Below are positions 16,916 to 26,794 of a DNA stretch of 64,000 nt, one piece after another. This DNA comes from JARIHD01 sp035758825 (lineage in GTDB: Bacteria > Patescibacteriota > Saccharimonadia > Saccharimonadales > UBA4665). The notes under the pieces were generated by a model. It saw only the letters and a program-made list of their open reading frames with translations, did no database searches and was not told the origin of the DNA. Position 1 is the first letter of the stretch. Each line of letters starts with the position of its first letter. Position numbers and translations under genes: made by a program. The stretch spans positions 124,001 through 188,000 of the forward strand of contig DASTWA010000002.1 of NCBI GenBank assembly GCA_035758825.1. The letters run 5' to 3'.

Positions 16916-17182
16916 ATGTTTTTATTCTTCTTCTGGATTATTTTTGGCGGCCTCGTAGGCTGGACGGTCGGCATCGTCAGGGGTGCCCGCGGGCTCAATC
17001 CTACGAGCGCATATGTTGGCCTCGGCATTGTCGGCGGGCTACTCGGCGGCTACGGCAGCACGTGGCTACTTGAAGGCGGGCCTTCGGGGTACGGCAATGA
17101 CTTGACCAGCATGATGTTTGCAATTGTCGGCTCGGTCATCATTGTCATCATATTGGCAACGACCGATCGCGGGCGCTCCTAG
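16916..17182 (+). CDS. GlsB/YeaQ/YmgE-family small membrane protein
   Basis: 88 residues, three membrane helices rich in Gly: IIFGGLVGWTVGIVRGARG, VGLGIVGGLLGGYGSTWLL, then AIVGSVIIVIILATT. Pattern and length match the transglycosylase-associated (GlsB/YeaQ) family of envelope stress proteins, whose biochemical function is not settled. It lies in the same unit as the 55-residue gene and is followed by a terminator. Confidence 0.8.
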   Translation: MFLFFFWIIFGGLVGWTVGIVRGARGLNPTSAYVGLGIVGGLLGGYGSTWLLEGGPSGYGNDLTSMMFAIVGSVIIVIILATTDRGRS

Positions 17183-17200
17183 GAGGGGCGCTGTTTTTTC
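17168..17200 (+). terminator. Rho-independent terminator
   Basis: The GCGC arms enclose the palindrome TCCTAGGA, followed by TTTTTT. The stem has a small asymmetry. It overlaps the end of the GlsB-like gene. Confidence 0.6.
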
Positions 17201-17215
17201 GTACGGCTCGGAGGC

Positions 17216-17231
17216 TGTAAGAAAGATTACA
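17216..17231. promoter_or_regulatory. Crp-family-like operator TGTAA-N6-TTACA
   Basis: TGTAAGAAAGATTACA, arms of five bases, spacer of six. CATTAT (17243-17248) downstream could be a -10 for the polysaccharide operon that starts at 17373, giving a leader of about 120 bases. Confidence 0.45.
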
Positions 17232-17372
17232 CGTTTTTTGCCCATTATCTTACGGTGCGCATCCCGCGCCCACCATACCATGTGCATATTGCAAAAATCA
17301 TAGAAAGGTAGGGAGGCTGAGATTTACGTCAATTTTTATAGAAAACACCAAAATAAGGCAATTAACATATCC

Positions 17373-18671
17373 ATGCGCATAATACGTCAGATCCACGACA
17401 ATCAATTCCTCCGGCACAACGCAGTCTTCTTTGCAGGCTCTATTGGGGTGGGGGCATTGAACTACCTGTACTATCCGGTCCTGGGCAGACTGCTTTCACC
17501 GGCCTCGTTCGGCGAGGTCCAAACGCTGGTATCGATTTTTTTACAGCTCAACATTTTCTTGACTGTGCTTAGCCTGGTGGTCGTCAACATCGTCACCAAT
17601 ACAGGCAGTGACAAGAAACGCAATGAATTGATCATTGAGTTCGAAAGATTGGCATTGGTCGTAAGCTTTGGTGCGCTCGTAGCCAGTTTGCTATTGCAAG
17701 GTCGGCTACAGTCGTTCTTGCAGTTTGAATCGGCTTGGCCGTTCAGTATTTTGGCGCTTGCCATGCTCGTGTCGGTACCGTTTGTACTGCGGGGCGCGGT
17801 TCTCAGAGGGAAGCAACGTTTCGGGCTGATGTCAGCGGGCAACGTAATCGCCGCCGGCGCAAAGATTGTATTCTCCAGCTTGCTGGTCGTCGCCGGACTC
17901 GGAACCATCGGCGCCATCGGAGGCATCGTACTTGCACAGGCTGCAGCATGCCTGTTCGTAGCCTTTTGGGCGCTTCGTCTGGGGTTCAAGGGGGAAACTG
18001 GCGAGCGCAAGGTCAGACTGCCGAATATACGGCTACTAAGGCCCGAACTGCGCTATGGCGCATTTGTACTCCTAGGATCGCTTGCAATTACCCTGCAGTA
18101 CAGTTTGGACATCGTGATTATTAAGCACTATTTCGACGCCCATGTCGCCGGCTTGTATGCCGGCGTAGCGAGCGTCGCACGGGTCGTGTTTTTTATTACG
18201 GCTTCGGTGCCTCAAGTCCTGATATCCAGCGTCAGGATGCGACCGGATGCCGCAAAACAAAACAAAACCCTTTTATTACGTTCAGCAATATTACTTGCTG
18301 CAATGGGCTTACCAGCATTATTACTGCTTGTGCTCATGCCCGGACTGATTATGCGTTTGCTGATGGGCGATGCCTACCAAGCGATGTCGCATCTGTTGCC
18401 TCGGCTCAGCACAGCAATCTTTATAGTTTCAGTTCTTAATTTATTATCTGCATATTACCTGGCTTTACGGCGCTATGGCATAGCAATCGTTTCTTCCATA
18501 GGGGTAGGACTGACGTATCTCCTCATTTTTTGGCATCACGGTTCACCGGATGCTGTCGTCACCAGCCTGCTTCAGGGAAGCATCGCCATGCTATGCCTAT
18601 CCGCCGCATGGATAGCCAGTTCAAAGCTCAAGGAGGGCAGCTTATGGCGAGCAAGGGACTCATATCGATAA
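17373..18671 (+). CDS. Polysaccharide flippase (MATE/Wzx-like)
   Basis: 432 residues with about 12-14 membrane helices. The opening FLRHNAVFFAGSIGVGALNY and the YPVLGRLLSPASFGEVQTL loop are typical of oligosaccharide flippases (RfbX/Wzx, MVF superfamily). It would move lipid-linked sugar units across the membrane. First gene of a unit of seven genes transcribed together; its end overlaps the next gene by 28 bases. The start is ATG 17373; no clear ribosome site is seen. Confidence 0.85.
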   Translation: MRIIRQIHDNQFLRHNAVFFAGSIGVGALNYLYYPVLGRLLSPASFGEVQTLVSIFLQLNIFLTVLSLVVVNIVTNTGSDKKRNELIIEFERLALVVSFGALVASLLLQGRLQSFLQFESAWPFSILALAMLVSVPFVLRGAVLRGKQRFGLMSAGNVIAAGAKIVFSSLLVVAGLGTIGAIGGIVLAQAAACLFVAFWALRLGFKGETGERKVRLPNIRLLRPELRYGAFVLLGSLAITLQYSLDIVIIKHYFDAHVAGLYAGVASVARVVFFITASVPQVLISSVRMRPDAAKQNKTLLLRSAILLAAMGLPALLLLVLMPGLIMRLLMGDAYQAMSHLLPRLSTAIFIVSVLNLLSAYYLALRRYGIAIVSSIGVGLTYLLIFWHHGSPDAVVTSLLQGSIAMLCLSAAWIASSKLKEGSLWRARDSYR

Positions 18672-19672
18672 TTATCCCTGTATATAATGAAGCGGAAAAT
18701 CTTCCGGTTCTGTACGAAGAGTTAGACAAACACACCAAAAAACTGGCATACGACTTCGAAATCCTGTTCGTCGACGATGGCAGCAGCGACAATTCGGCGC
18801 AGACCTTATGCCGTCTGGCGGATGATCACCAACAAGTCAAAGTCGTGCAGTTAGCCCGCAATTTTGGCAAGGAAGCCGCAGTCACTGCCGGTCTGGCCGA
18901 AGCCAAAGGCGACGCCGCGCTCATCATGGACGCCGACATGCAAATGCCGCCCCGCCTGATCGGGACATTCATCCAGCGCTGGGAAGAAGGCGCCGAGGTA
19001 GTTATTGGCGTATTTGCCGAACGCAATATGAGTCCGCTCAAAAAATTCGGCGCCAAGTGCTTTTACAAAATCATGCAGACCATCGCTAAGGCCAGCATTA
19101 CACCCAATGCCACCGACTTCCGGCTACTGGACAGGGAAGTAGTCGACGTCTTTAACAAACTGACCGAGCACAACCGCATCACACGCGGCATGATCGACTG
19201 GCTGGGGTTCAAGCGTTCGTACGTACATTTCAAACAGGAGCCGCGCTTGCATGGTGCGCCAGCTTACACCTACCAGAAGTTGTTCGCCTTGGCCATCAAC
19301 AGTTTTACCAGCTACAGCCTGCTACCGCTCAAATTGGCTGGCTACCTTGGACTGGCTATACTGATGCTATCTATACCAGCCGGGCTGTTCATGTACGTCG
19401 AGCAATACCTGTTGGATGACCCGCTCAACTTGCTGTTTACCGGCACGGATATGCTGGCGATCATGACTGTCTTCCTGGTTGGCGTCGTGCTGGCCTGCCT
19501 GGGCCTAATAGCGCTGTACATCGCGCATATCCACGATGAAGTCGCCAACCGCCCGCTGTACGTCGCCAGGCGGAACCCTGTGCCGACGCCGCAAACCGAG
19601 CTAGTAACTAGCCGGTCAAAAGGGCGGGACGAAAAGACTATCCTCGTGACTGGTGAAGTCGTTGAGGGATAA
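18644..19672 (+). CDS. GT2 glycosyltransferase, DPM/GtrB-like with two membrane helices
   Basis: 342 residues. GT-A fold marks are IIIPVYNEAENLP, FVDDGSSDNS and IMDADMQMPP. The C-terminal third has two helices (about 230-255 and 270-300), as in undecaprenyl-phosphate sugar transferases of the GtrB type. It would load a sugar onto a polyprenyl phosphate for the GT-C enzymes downstream. An upstream in-frame start at 18530 is inside the flippase; ATG 18644 has AAGGAGG seven bases before it and is preferred. Confidence 0.88.
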   Translation: MASKGLISIIIPVYNEAENLPVLYEELDKHTKKLAYDFEILFVDDGSSDNSAQTLCRLADDHQQVKVVQLARNFGKEAAVTAGLAEAKGDAALIMDADMQMPPRLIGTFIQRWEEGAEVVIGVFAERNMSPLKKFGAKCFYKIMQTIAKASITPNATDFRLLDREVVDVFNKLTEHNRITRGMIDWLGFKRSYVHFKQEPRLHGAPAYTYQKLFALAINSFTSYSLLPLKLAGYLGLAILMLSIPAGLFMYVEQYLLDDPLNLLFTGTDMLAIMTVFLVGVVLACLGLIALYIAHIHDEVANRPLYVARRNPVPTPQTELVTSRSKGRDEKTILVTGEVVEG

Positions 19673-19675
19673 AAA

Positions 19676-20791
19676 ATGAAAATACTATGGCTCACCTGGA
19701 AAGACCACAAACACCCCGCTGCTGGCGGTGCAGAGGTCATATCGAGAGAATTGACCACACGGTTGGCGGCCGATGGGCACAGGGTGACGCTCCTGACATG
19801 CGGCTATGCCGGTGCCCCACGCCAAGAAATGATCGATGGCGTCCAGGTTATCCGAATTGGTTCCAACCGCTACGCCCATCCATTGCAGGCAAGCTTCCAT
19901 TATCTGCGGCGCTTACAGAACAAGTTCGACATCGTCATTGAAGAAGTCAATGCCGCCCCGTACTTTAGCGTCTTTTTTGGCAAACAGGCCAAACGGTTCC
20001 TGTTTTACCACCACCTGGAGCGCGAAGTCTGGCTCCACGAGGCGCCGGCCCCAGTCAATTATTTGGGGTACTATCTTCTGGAACCGATCGCCACCAAAAT
20101 TCTGTCACGCGCCAAAGTCCCGCTGATCACCGTATCCGAAAGCACCAAACAGGACTTAGCCAAGTACGGCTTTGACCCGCGGCAGACGCACATTATCTCG
20201 GAGGGCATCGAGCTGGAGCCTGTCAAAAATCTTGAACAGGCCGACAAGTACGCCCGCCCAACCATGCTCAGCCTGGGCGCCATGCGCGCCATGAAGCGCA
20301 CCCTGGACCAAGTAAAGGCATTCGAGATCGCCAAAAAAAGTTTGCCTGACCTCGAACTCAAAGTAGCCGGCGACAGCAGCGGTCCATACGGAAAACAGGT
20401 GTTGGATTACATCCAGGCCAGCCCGCACGGCCAAGACATCACGTACCTGGGTCGGGTAAGCAAGGAACACAAATTAGAACTGATGCGACGATCACACCTC
20501 ATCGGCGTGACGTCCGTCAAAGAGGGTTGGGGGCTTATTGTGACCGAAGCCGCCAGCCAGGGGACACCAAGCGTAGCCTACGATGTCCCAGGGCTCAGGG
20601 ACAGCGTACGGCATGGCCAGACAGGCCTTATTACCAGCCCGCAGCCTGCCGCCCTTGCCGGGGGTATCGTCAAACTTTTACGGGATACGCCCCTCTACGA
20701 CCGTCTGCGTCACGCCGGTTGGCAATGGAGTAAACAGATTACCTTCGAGCAAAGTTACAAAGACCTTAAATCAGCGATAGGAATAGTATGA
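19676..20791 (+). CDS. GT4-family glycosyltransferase
   Basis: 371 residues, GT-B fold. The N-terminal donor-side glycine motif is HPAAGGAEVISREL. The C-terminal retaining-enzyme motif is KEGWGLIVTEAASQGTP (E-x7-E). The region YLGRVSKEHKLELMRRSHL is typical of GT4. It would add a sugar from a nucleotide donor on the cytoplasmic side. Three bases separate it from the preceding stop, and its own end overlaps the next gene by four (ATGA). Confidence 0.9.
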   Translation: MKILWLTWKDHKHPAAGGAEVISRELTTRLAADGHRVTLLTCGYAGAPRQEMIDGVQVIRIGSNRYAHPLQASFHYLRRLQNKFDIVIEEVNAAPYFSVFFGKQAKRFLFYHHLEREVWLHEAPAPVNYLGYYLLEPIATKILSRAKVPLITVSESTKQDLAKYGFDPRQTHIISEGIELEPVKNLEQADKYARPTMLSLGAMRAMKRTLDQVKAFEIAKKSLPDLELKVAGDSSGPYGKQVLDYIQASPHGQDITYLGRVSKEHKLELMRRSHLIGVTSVKEGWGLIVTEAASQGTPSVAYDVPGLRDSVRHGQTGLITSPQPAALAGGIVKLLRDTPLYDRLRHAGWQWSKQITFEQSYKDLKSAIGIV

Positions 20792-21858
20792 AACTGACTG
20801 ACGTATTAGCAAACCACAACCTTGACAAGAGCCTGCTCATCGGATACTACGGCGGGGGAAACTACGGCGACGAACTCTTACTGGAGGTCCTGGCCAATTT
20901 GCTCAAGCAACAAGGCACCACAGACGTCACCATAACCTACCGTGACCCCGAACAATATGCCAAATACCACCATGAATTTGGCTACCCGCGCATTGACATG
21001 CAGAGCCGGGTCCAGCTCCTAAAACACATCGTGCGTAATAAAAATATCTTAATTGGAGGCGGTGGCCTATGGGGCGTCGACATGAACTTCAATACTTTTT
21101 TGTTAAGTCTGATGTTGTTTATGGCCCGGTTCGTCCTTGGCAAACGTGTCTACCTGCTGGGAGTTGGCTACTACAATTCGACCAATACTATGGGCCGCAT
21201 CGCCGCCTGGTTTGCGGGCAAGGCCGCAACGGCAATCATTGCCCGGGACAGCGAAACTCTGGATAATTTTGGCAAGCTCAACCCTAATACCCATCTCGAC
21301 ACCGACATGGCATGGCACGTTAGCAAGGTCAACCTCGAAGATTACCGGCAGGATGCCGACGAGATTGAGCGCCGTCTGACGGTACGCAGCAAAACACTCG
21401 TTATTTCTTTGCGGCGGCCACAGTCCAAAGTAAGACGGCACGAATTTACCGCCTTCACCAACGCGGTCGGAACGTTTATAAAAAATAACCCCGAAAAACC
21501 GATCATCGTGGCGCTGCTTGAATCTGAGGCAAAAAGCCCGGAAGAGTATCTTCAGGCCCGCCGCTGGGTCCAGGAATACCCCAACGTGCAGTTACTGGAC
21601 TTTCCGCACAACCCCCTGGCGCTCTTTGCATTCTTTCGGAGGCACAACCAGGATCTCACGCTCATCGGGCCACAGTTCCACATTATTATTACCGCACACC
21701 TAACTGGCGTTCCGTTCGCGCCGTTGGTATACGACAACAAGGTCAGCGCGCTGTTTGACCAAATCGGCGTAACCGACGAGGAGCGCGTCGCCATGAAGGA
21801 CGCCGATCTGGCGGCCATCCAGTCATTTGCGGATCAATTTTATGGGAGCAATGCGTAA
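20788..21858 (+). CDS. Polysaccharide pyruvyl transferase-family protein (CsaB/WcaK-like)
   Basis: 356 residues. The family's opening LLIGYYGGGNYGDELLLEVL is clear, followed by NILIGGGGLWG and a later segment FFRRHNQDLTLIGPQFHIIITA. Members transfer pyruvate from phosphoenolpyruvate to wall sugars, and some act in pilin-like sugar pathways. The predicted role is to decorate the polymer made by this operon. It overlaps the GT4 gene by four bases and stops directly before the next start. Confidence 0.85.
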   Translation: MKLTDVLANHNLDKSLLIGYYGGGNYGDELLLEVLANLLKQQGTTDVTITYRDPEQYAKYHHEFGYPRIDMQSRVQLLKHIVRNKNILIGGGGLWGVDMNFNTFLLSLMLFMARFVLGKRVYLLGVGYYNSTNTMGRIAAWFAGKAATAIIARDSETLDNFGKLNPNTHLDTDMAWHVSKVNLEDYRQDADEIERRLTVRSKTLVISLRRPQSKVRRHEFTAFTNAVGTFIKNNPEKPIIVALLESEAKSPEEYLQARRWVQEYPNVQLLDFPHNPLALFAFFRRHNQDLTLIGPQFHIIITAHLTGVPFAPLVYDNKVSALFDQIGVTDEERVAMKDADLAAIQSFADQFYGSNA

Positions 21859-24672
21859 ATGCGGTTTTTATCCGCCGGCGACTTTAACTTTCCGTTCGAC
21901 ATCGCCATGTATTGGGTTAAGCACGCCTTCATCTGGTCGTTCCAAAGCGGTACACCCAATCCCGACGGACTCATCCGTCTGCCGGGAAGGGTCTTTAACT
22001 TCATCATTTTTGCCTTGTTCGGCAACGTCGGCGTGTCCTACTTTTATATCTTCGCCCCGCTGGTAATTGCTTTTTTCGCCTTCTACTTTTTTGCCAAAAA
22101 CATCCTGGATATCAAGAGCCGCTCCGCCCAGATCGTCGGCGCCTTGTTCTTTGCCTGTAACCCCATCTTCCTTGGCAACATCGCCAAAATCGGCCTGGTC
22201 CTGGCGGTCGTCATGCTGCCGTTTTGCTTCTTGGCAATCCAGACGGCCTTCAAGAAGCGGCAGGTGCGCTATCTGCTGCTGTACATCCTGTGCATTAACA
22301 TCTCATTCCTCCACCCGTACACCTTTACGGTCAACCTGGCGGTGTCGGGGCTGTACTTTTTGTACATGGCCTGGCAGCACAAGACATTTATTGCAGACAA
22401 CATCGCAAGGCTGCTACTGGTCGGCGTGGCCGCCATTGGCCTCAACCTCTATTTCGCGCTCCCCATGATGGCTATGGGCAGCGTCAGCAAAGATATGATC
22501 TCGACCAACATCACGCCGACGCCGATTGACTATACGGCGCTCGTTGGCATTTCTAATACCGGCAACTTCTTTACCGGCTTCTCACTGTCCAAGAATGTTT
22601 TTGTGGACTTTGCTTTTTATGACGCGACCTACCAGAATATCTATTTCTTTGGGGTGTTCCTGTTTTATGTGGTTTTGCTTTGGCTGCTTCTGCGGGTCGA
22701 GCACGGCCTGCGTCCGGACCGGCGGCGGCAGCTTGCTATCTTGCTGGGATCTTTTTTGGCCCTGATCGCACTGGCCGCGACAACCGTCCTGAAGGTAGAT
22801 GACTTTATCCGGTTCCTAATAAGCATGCCGGGCGGATGGGCCTTCCGGTCGCCGCTCAAATGGCAATTGTACATCCCGCTGGTGCTGTTTGGAGCGATGG
22901 CCATTATCCTGGCGCAGGTCAAGACCAAACGCATGCTGCGCACCGCCCAGGCCTTGCTTATGGTCACGTTCGTCATCATGAACGCCTATCTCTTCCTTGA
23001 CGTTTACCGCAAAATCCTGGTACCGCGCAGCCTCGAAAACTTCGCACGTCTTTACGACACCAATATGGACCACAAAACCGTACTCTTTATAAATAACGGG
23101 GACTGCATGGACTTTATGCGGGCCAACCCGCGCCTCGTCACCGAGATGAACCAGGTCTTTACCTCCAAGAACACCCAGCTCAAAAACGTCCTGTCCGACA
23201 ACCTTACGGCCGTCAACCTCGGGAGTTATGATTACCTCCTTACCTGCAAGGCCAAGACGACCGCCTATTTGGAGCCGTATGATTTTAGCCGGCAGGACAC
23301 CTTTGCCAATGGTGTCTTCCGTCTATACCGCAACCAGCATGCTTCTGACCGGATCTATTCGCCGCCCCAGATTTATGGCGTCAGCAAAGCCCAGGACATC
23401 GGCAAAAAGTATGCTTTTGCGGCTGATGACCTAGGCAAACAGTTCAATTTTGCACAGACCGATTCAAGCACGCCATATCCTACGACTGGGCTGCGTGATG
23501 CGTACGGCAATGTAGCTCCTACGGACATCCGCGACGGAGTCGTGACCGCACCGCTGGACAGGGAGGGCACCGGCAGCCGGCTCGTAGTCCGCCCGAGTAA
23601 CGAGTCCCTATACTTCAGGACACAAGATGACGGCATCACCTTTAGTACGGTCCGGCAGCCAGGCGCACAAACAATCGGGCCGGGCGACGAACGACAGATA
23701 GCGTTAACCGGCGATGAACGGGCGGTCCGCTACCACGACCCCAGATTCGACTACAAAAATCTCATCCGCAACGGCTCATTTGAGGACGGGCTTTGGCATG
23801 ACAAAGTTGACGACTGCTACGATTTTGACAATAACCCGGACATAGGCATGAAACTGGATAACCGCGCCGCATCAGACGGCAGGTCATCGCTACGGCTCCG
23901 TGCCCGGCAGCACATTGCATGCACCGGTCCGGGACAAATCAAAGTAGAGGGCGGCGGGCATTACCTCCTGAGCTTTGACTACCAAAGCGAGGGAGGCAAA
24001 TACGCCGGCTACCACGTGAGCTACGACGACCCGGCCAAGACTACCGACCTTGTCCGCATGCAGCAAGACGGGCAGGGCTGGCGTAGTTTTAGCCAGGAAT
24101 TGGCCGTCCCGCAAGGTGCAACGCGGGCCAGCATCAAACTCTATGCCTACCCGCACACTTACGGCGAAGTAGACAGCATCGTACATTACGACAATGTAAG
24201 TCTTACCCAAACCCCAGCCATGCAAAACCGCTTCTATATCATCACCGATCCGGCGGCCGTTGTTGCGCCACCCAAATCACTTACCTATGAATTAGTGGAC
24301 CCCACCAAAAAAACCGTTGCGGTGTCGGGGGCGACCAAAGCCTTCTATGTTGCGGACACCGACAGCTATAGCCCGCTCTGGGAGCTAACAGTGCGGGGGG
24401 CCAAAACACCGGTTTCGAGCTCAAATCACATCCAGCTCAACAACACCATGAACGCCTGGTACATAGACCCCAAAAAAGCATGCGCAGAGAACGGCGCCGC
24501 CTGCACCAAAAACCCCGACGGGTCGTACGACATGCAGCTGACCGTTTCGTTTGCACCTCAACGTTGGTTTTACATTGGGGCCTTCATGAGCGGTGCCACA
24601 TTCGTCATCTGCGTGATCTACTTCGTCCGCAGCCGCAAACAACCCGCCGACGGACAAGGGTACCGCCTATGA
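21859..24672 (+). CDS. Large GT-C-like membrane protein with C-terminal carbohydrate-binding-type domain
   Basis: 937 residues. The first about 400 hold some ten membrane helices. An outside region follows, with a jelly-roll-like segment near 630-790 (NLIRNGSFEDGLW, then GGHYLLSFDYQSEGG). A last helix (about 906-926) precedes a basic tail. The layout recalls AftD-type arabinofuranosyltransferases or YfhO-like proteins, which use polyprenyl-phosphate sugars. The frame opens at RFLSAGDFNFPF, a motif that in relatives normally follows the first helix, so TM1 seems missing. The ATG comes immediately after the previous stop. Function is inferred from layout, not from a certain family match. Confidence 0.7.
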   Translation: MRFLSAGDFNFPFDIAMYWVKHAFIWSFQSGTPNPDGLIRLPGRVFNFIIFALFGNVGVSYFYIFAPLVIAFFAFYFFAKNILDIKSRSAQIVGALFFACNPIFLGNIAKIGLVLAVVMLPFCFLAIQTAFKKRQVRYLLLYILCINISFLHPYTFTVNLAVSGLYFLYMAWQHKTFIADNIARLLLVGVAAIGLNLYFALPMMAMGSVSKDMISTNITPTPIDYTALVGISNTGNFFTGFSLSKNVFVDFAFYDATYQNIYFFGVFLFYVVLLWLLLRVEHGLRPDRRRQLAILLGSFLALIALAATTVLKVDDFIRFLISMPGGWAFRSPLKWQLYIPLVLFGAMAIILAQVKTKRMLRTAQALLMVTFVIMNAYLFLDVYRKILVPRSLENFARLYDTNMDHKTVLFINNGDCMDFMRANPRLVTEMNQVFTSKNTQLKNVLSDNLTAVNLGSYDYLLTCKAKTTAYLEPYDFSRQDTFANGVFRLYRNQHASDRIYSPPQIYGVSKAQDIGKKYAFAADDLGKQFNFAQTDSSTPYPTTGLRDAYGNVAPTDIRDGVVTAPLDREGTGSRLVVRPSNESLYFRTQDDGITFSTVRQPGAQTIGPGDERQIALTGDERAVRYHDPRFDYKNLIRNGSFEDGLWHDKVDDCYDFDNNPDIGMKLDNRAASDGRSSLRLRARQHIACTGPGQIKVEGGGHYLLSFDYQSEGGKYAGYHVSYDDPAKTTDLVRMQQDGQGWRSFSQELAVPQGATRASIKLYAYPHTYGEVDSIVHYDNVSLTQTPAMQNRFYIITDPAAVVAPPKSLTYELVDPTKKTVAVSGATKAFYVADTDSYSPLWELTVRGAKTPVSSSNHIQLNNTMNAWYIDPKKACAENGAACTKNPDGSYDMQLTVSFAPQRWFYIGAFMSGATFVICVIYFVRSRKQPADGQGYRL

Positions 24673-26312
24673 AAAAATGGTTCATCTATCTGGGATTATC
24701 GCTGACTGTACTGCTGCCGATGCTGCTGCCGGGCTATATTTTTGCCCTCGACATGGTTTTTGCGCCTGACATCCGGTTGCCGGACCAAGTGACGAGCAGC
24801 TATCCGTTTTATGCCTTGCTGCACTTTTTGAACGTCATCGTTCCAAGCCAGGTACTCCAAAAACTGCTCTTGCTTGCCATACTGGTACTTTCCGGCGTCG
24901 GTGCCTATGACCTTGTGCGCTGGCTGCAGCGCACCCCCGAGGCTCACAAAAATGCCCTGATGTGGGGCGCTTACATTGCCGGCGGACTCTACATGATCAA
25001 TCCATTTACATACTCGCGCTTCATGGTCGGCCAATTTGCCGTCTTGCTCGGATACGCGTTGCTGCCGTTCTTTGCGCTGGCGCTGCTCAAGCTATTTGAG
25101 CGGCCCGGCATACGCCGTGCCCTTATATTGGCGGCATGGGCGGCCGGCATCGGCGTCGTATCCATCCATACCGTCGGCTTGGCTTGCATACTCATATTGT
25201 TGTCTATACCCCTGTTGATCCATCGTTACCGCGCCAACCCGAAGGTACTGTTACGAATCGGCACATATAGCCTGGTGAGCATCGGCGTCACCGTCCTCGC
25301 CAGCGCCTACTGGCTCGTTCCGCTGCTGACCGGCGAAAGCAGGACGGCCGACGCTATTGCCGGCTTTAATACCGGTGACCGGGAAGCCTTTGCGACCGTT
25401 GGCGGCGATGTACTTAACCGGGTGGCAAATGTCCTCCAGCTACAGGGCTTCTGGGCGGAAGGGACACACACCTATCTGTTGCCCCAATATGTACTGCCAA
25501 TATGGTTTGTGGTGGTTATTGGGCTTTGGATAGTGGCCGGTATGGGGGTTAGCTGGATGATCCGCCATGGGCAGCGTTTTGCCGTCGGATTATTCGGCGG
25601 GGCGGCTATGGTCGCTGTTGTCCTGTCGGCCACTTCTTTGAGCTACACGGTAGCCGACCATGTCCCGCTATTCGCCGGCTACCGCGAACCCCAAAAATTT
25701 GCCGGTCTGCTTGCCTTGGCATATGCCGTGGCCGTTGGTTTTGGCGCCGACAGCTTGCTTGAACGAGCCAGGCAAAGCCGGAGCGAAGGCAAGCTCGCCG
25801 TCACCACCATCGCTGTCCTGCTTTTGCCATTCCTACTGACACCGACGATGTTTTGGGCGTTTGGCAACCAATTGACACCCCGGGAGTATCCAAATGACTG
25901 GTACGCGGTCAACGACCGGCTAAACCAGGAGCCGGGAGAAGGGCGTGTCCTATTCCTGCCATGGCACCTCTATATGAGCTTTTCGTTTAGCGGGCGGATT
26001 GTAGCCAACCCCGCCGAACAGTTCTTTGACCGGCCGACCATCGTCAGTAACGAGCTGGAGTACGCCGGCGCTTCGCCGACCATGCCCGACAAAGAAAAAA
26101 CAGCCTTGGGCGCGCTGCTCAGAGACGCCCGGCAGGGCAAGGCTGATTTGGCGGACCGGCTGGCAGGCCACGGTATCAAATACATACTGCTATCAAAAGA
26201 TGACGACTACGAGGCGTACGACTACATAGCGAACCAGCCAGGCATACGCCTTATTCAGACCACCGGCAATATCGAGCTATATCGTAATGACACATACGGG
26301 AGGCAACCATGA
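24669..26312 (+). CDS. GT-C-like polytopic membrane protein
   Basis: 547 residues, about 11 membrane helices. TM1 (residues 4-24) is followed by LDMVFAPDIRLPDQV, an acidic loop like the catalytic loop of GT-C enzymes. A soluble C-terminal part (about 415-547) contains GEGRVLFLPWHLYMSF. ATG 24669 overlaps the previous stop (ATGA) and is preferred over an upstream in-frame start near 24480. It is paired with the preceding 937-residue protein, which shares the layout, so both probably extend one sugar polymer outside the membrane. Confidence 0.75.
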   Translation: MKKWFIYLGLSLTVLLPMLLPGYIFALDMVFAPDIRLPDQVTSSYPFYALLHFLNVIVPSQVLQKLLLLAILVLSGVGAYDLVRWLQRTPEAHKNALMWGAYIAGGLYMINPFTYSRFMVGQFAVLLGYALLPFFALALLKLFERPGIRRALILAAWAAGIGVVSIHTVGLACILILLSIPLLIHRYRANPKVLLRIGTYSLVSIGVTVLASAYWLVPLLTGESRTADAIAGFNTGDREAFATVGGDVLNRVANVLQLQGFWAEGTHTYLLPQYVLPIWFVVVIGLWIVAGMGVSWMIRHGQRFAVGLFGGAAMVAVVLSATSLSYTVADHVPLFAGYREPQKFAGLLALAYAVAVGFGADSLLERARQSRSEGKLAVTTIAVLLLPFLLTPTMFWAFGNQLTPREYPNDWYAVNDRLNQEPGEGRVLFLPWHLYMSFSFSGRIVANPAEQFFDRPTIVSNELEYAGASPTMPDKEKTALGALLRDARQGKADLADRLAGHGIKYILLSKDDDYEAYDYIANQPGIRLIQTTGNIELYRNDTYGRQP

Positions 26313-26761
26313 AATTCGAAGCAAACTACCGCAGCGTCCATCCTGGCACCATCAGGCCCATCAATAACATCCCGCCGCTGCCGCAACCCAAGCAACAACG
26401 GGCGGCTTCTGAACCGCCCAAACCAGGGTTTTGGCAGAAAGCACAGCTGCCACTCATCGTCTTTGGCGGAACGATTGCCGGATTCTTCATTCAGACCATT
26501 GCCTTCGGCATGATTGTCATTGCCGTATACGGCGTGTACGCGCTGGCGGCCAAAACCCCCAGCCGGACGACATTCATGCTGGCCACCTTTTCGGTGGGGA
26601 CAGTGACCTGCCTGCTGCTTGTCAAACCCAACCCAGAACTGGCGGCCAACTTTTCTACCTACACATTTTTGCTCCTTGTTATTGGCGTGATCGCGCTACT
26701 AAGAGAAGGACGGCCTCTTAAAAGGAGGAAGAGAAGCCGCACTCGCAGGCACCGCTTATAG
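26309..26761 (+). CDS. Small membrane protein closing the polysaccharide operon
   Basis: 150 residues. A Pro/Gln-rich cytoplasmic N-terminus (PPLPQPKQQRAASEPPKP) is followed by three or four helices (about 45-75, 82-98 and 105-128) and a strongly basic tail (KRRKRSRTRRHRL). No family recognised. Overlaps the upstream gene by four bases. It could be an accessory of the GT-C proteins; inference from position only. Confidence 0.7.
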   Translation: MKFEANYRSVHPGTIRPINNIPPLPQPKQQRAASEPPKPGFWQKAQLPLIVFGGTIAGFFIQTIAFGMIVIAVYGVYALAAKTPSRTTFMLATFSVGTVTCLLLVKPNPELAANFSTYTFLLLVIGVIALLREGRPLKRRKRSRTRRHRL

Positions 26762-26794
26762 CAAGGAAATAATAAAAAAGGAAGGAGCATGCAT

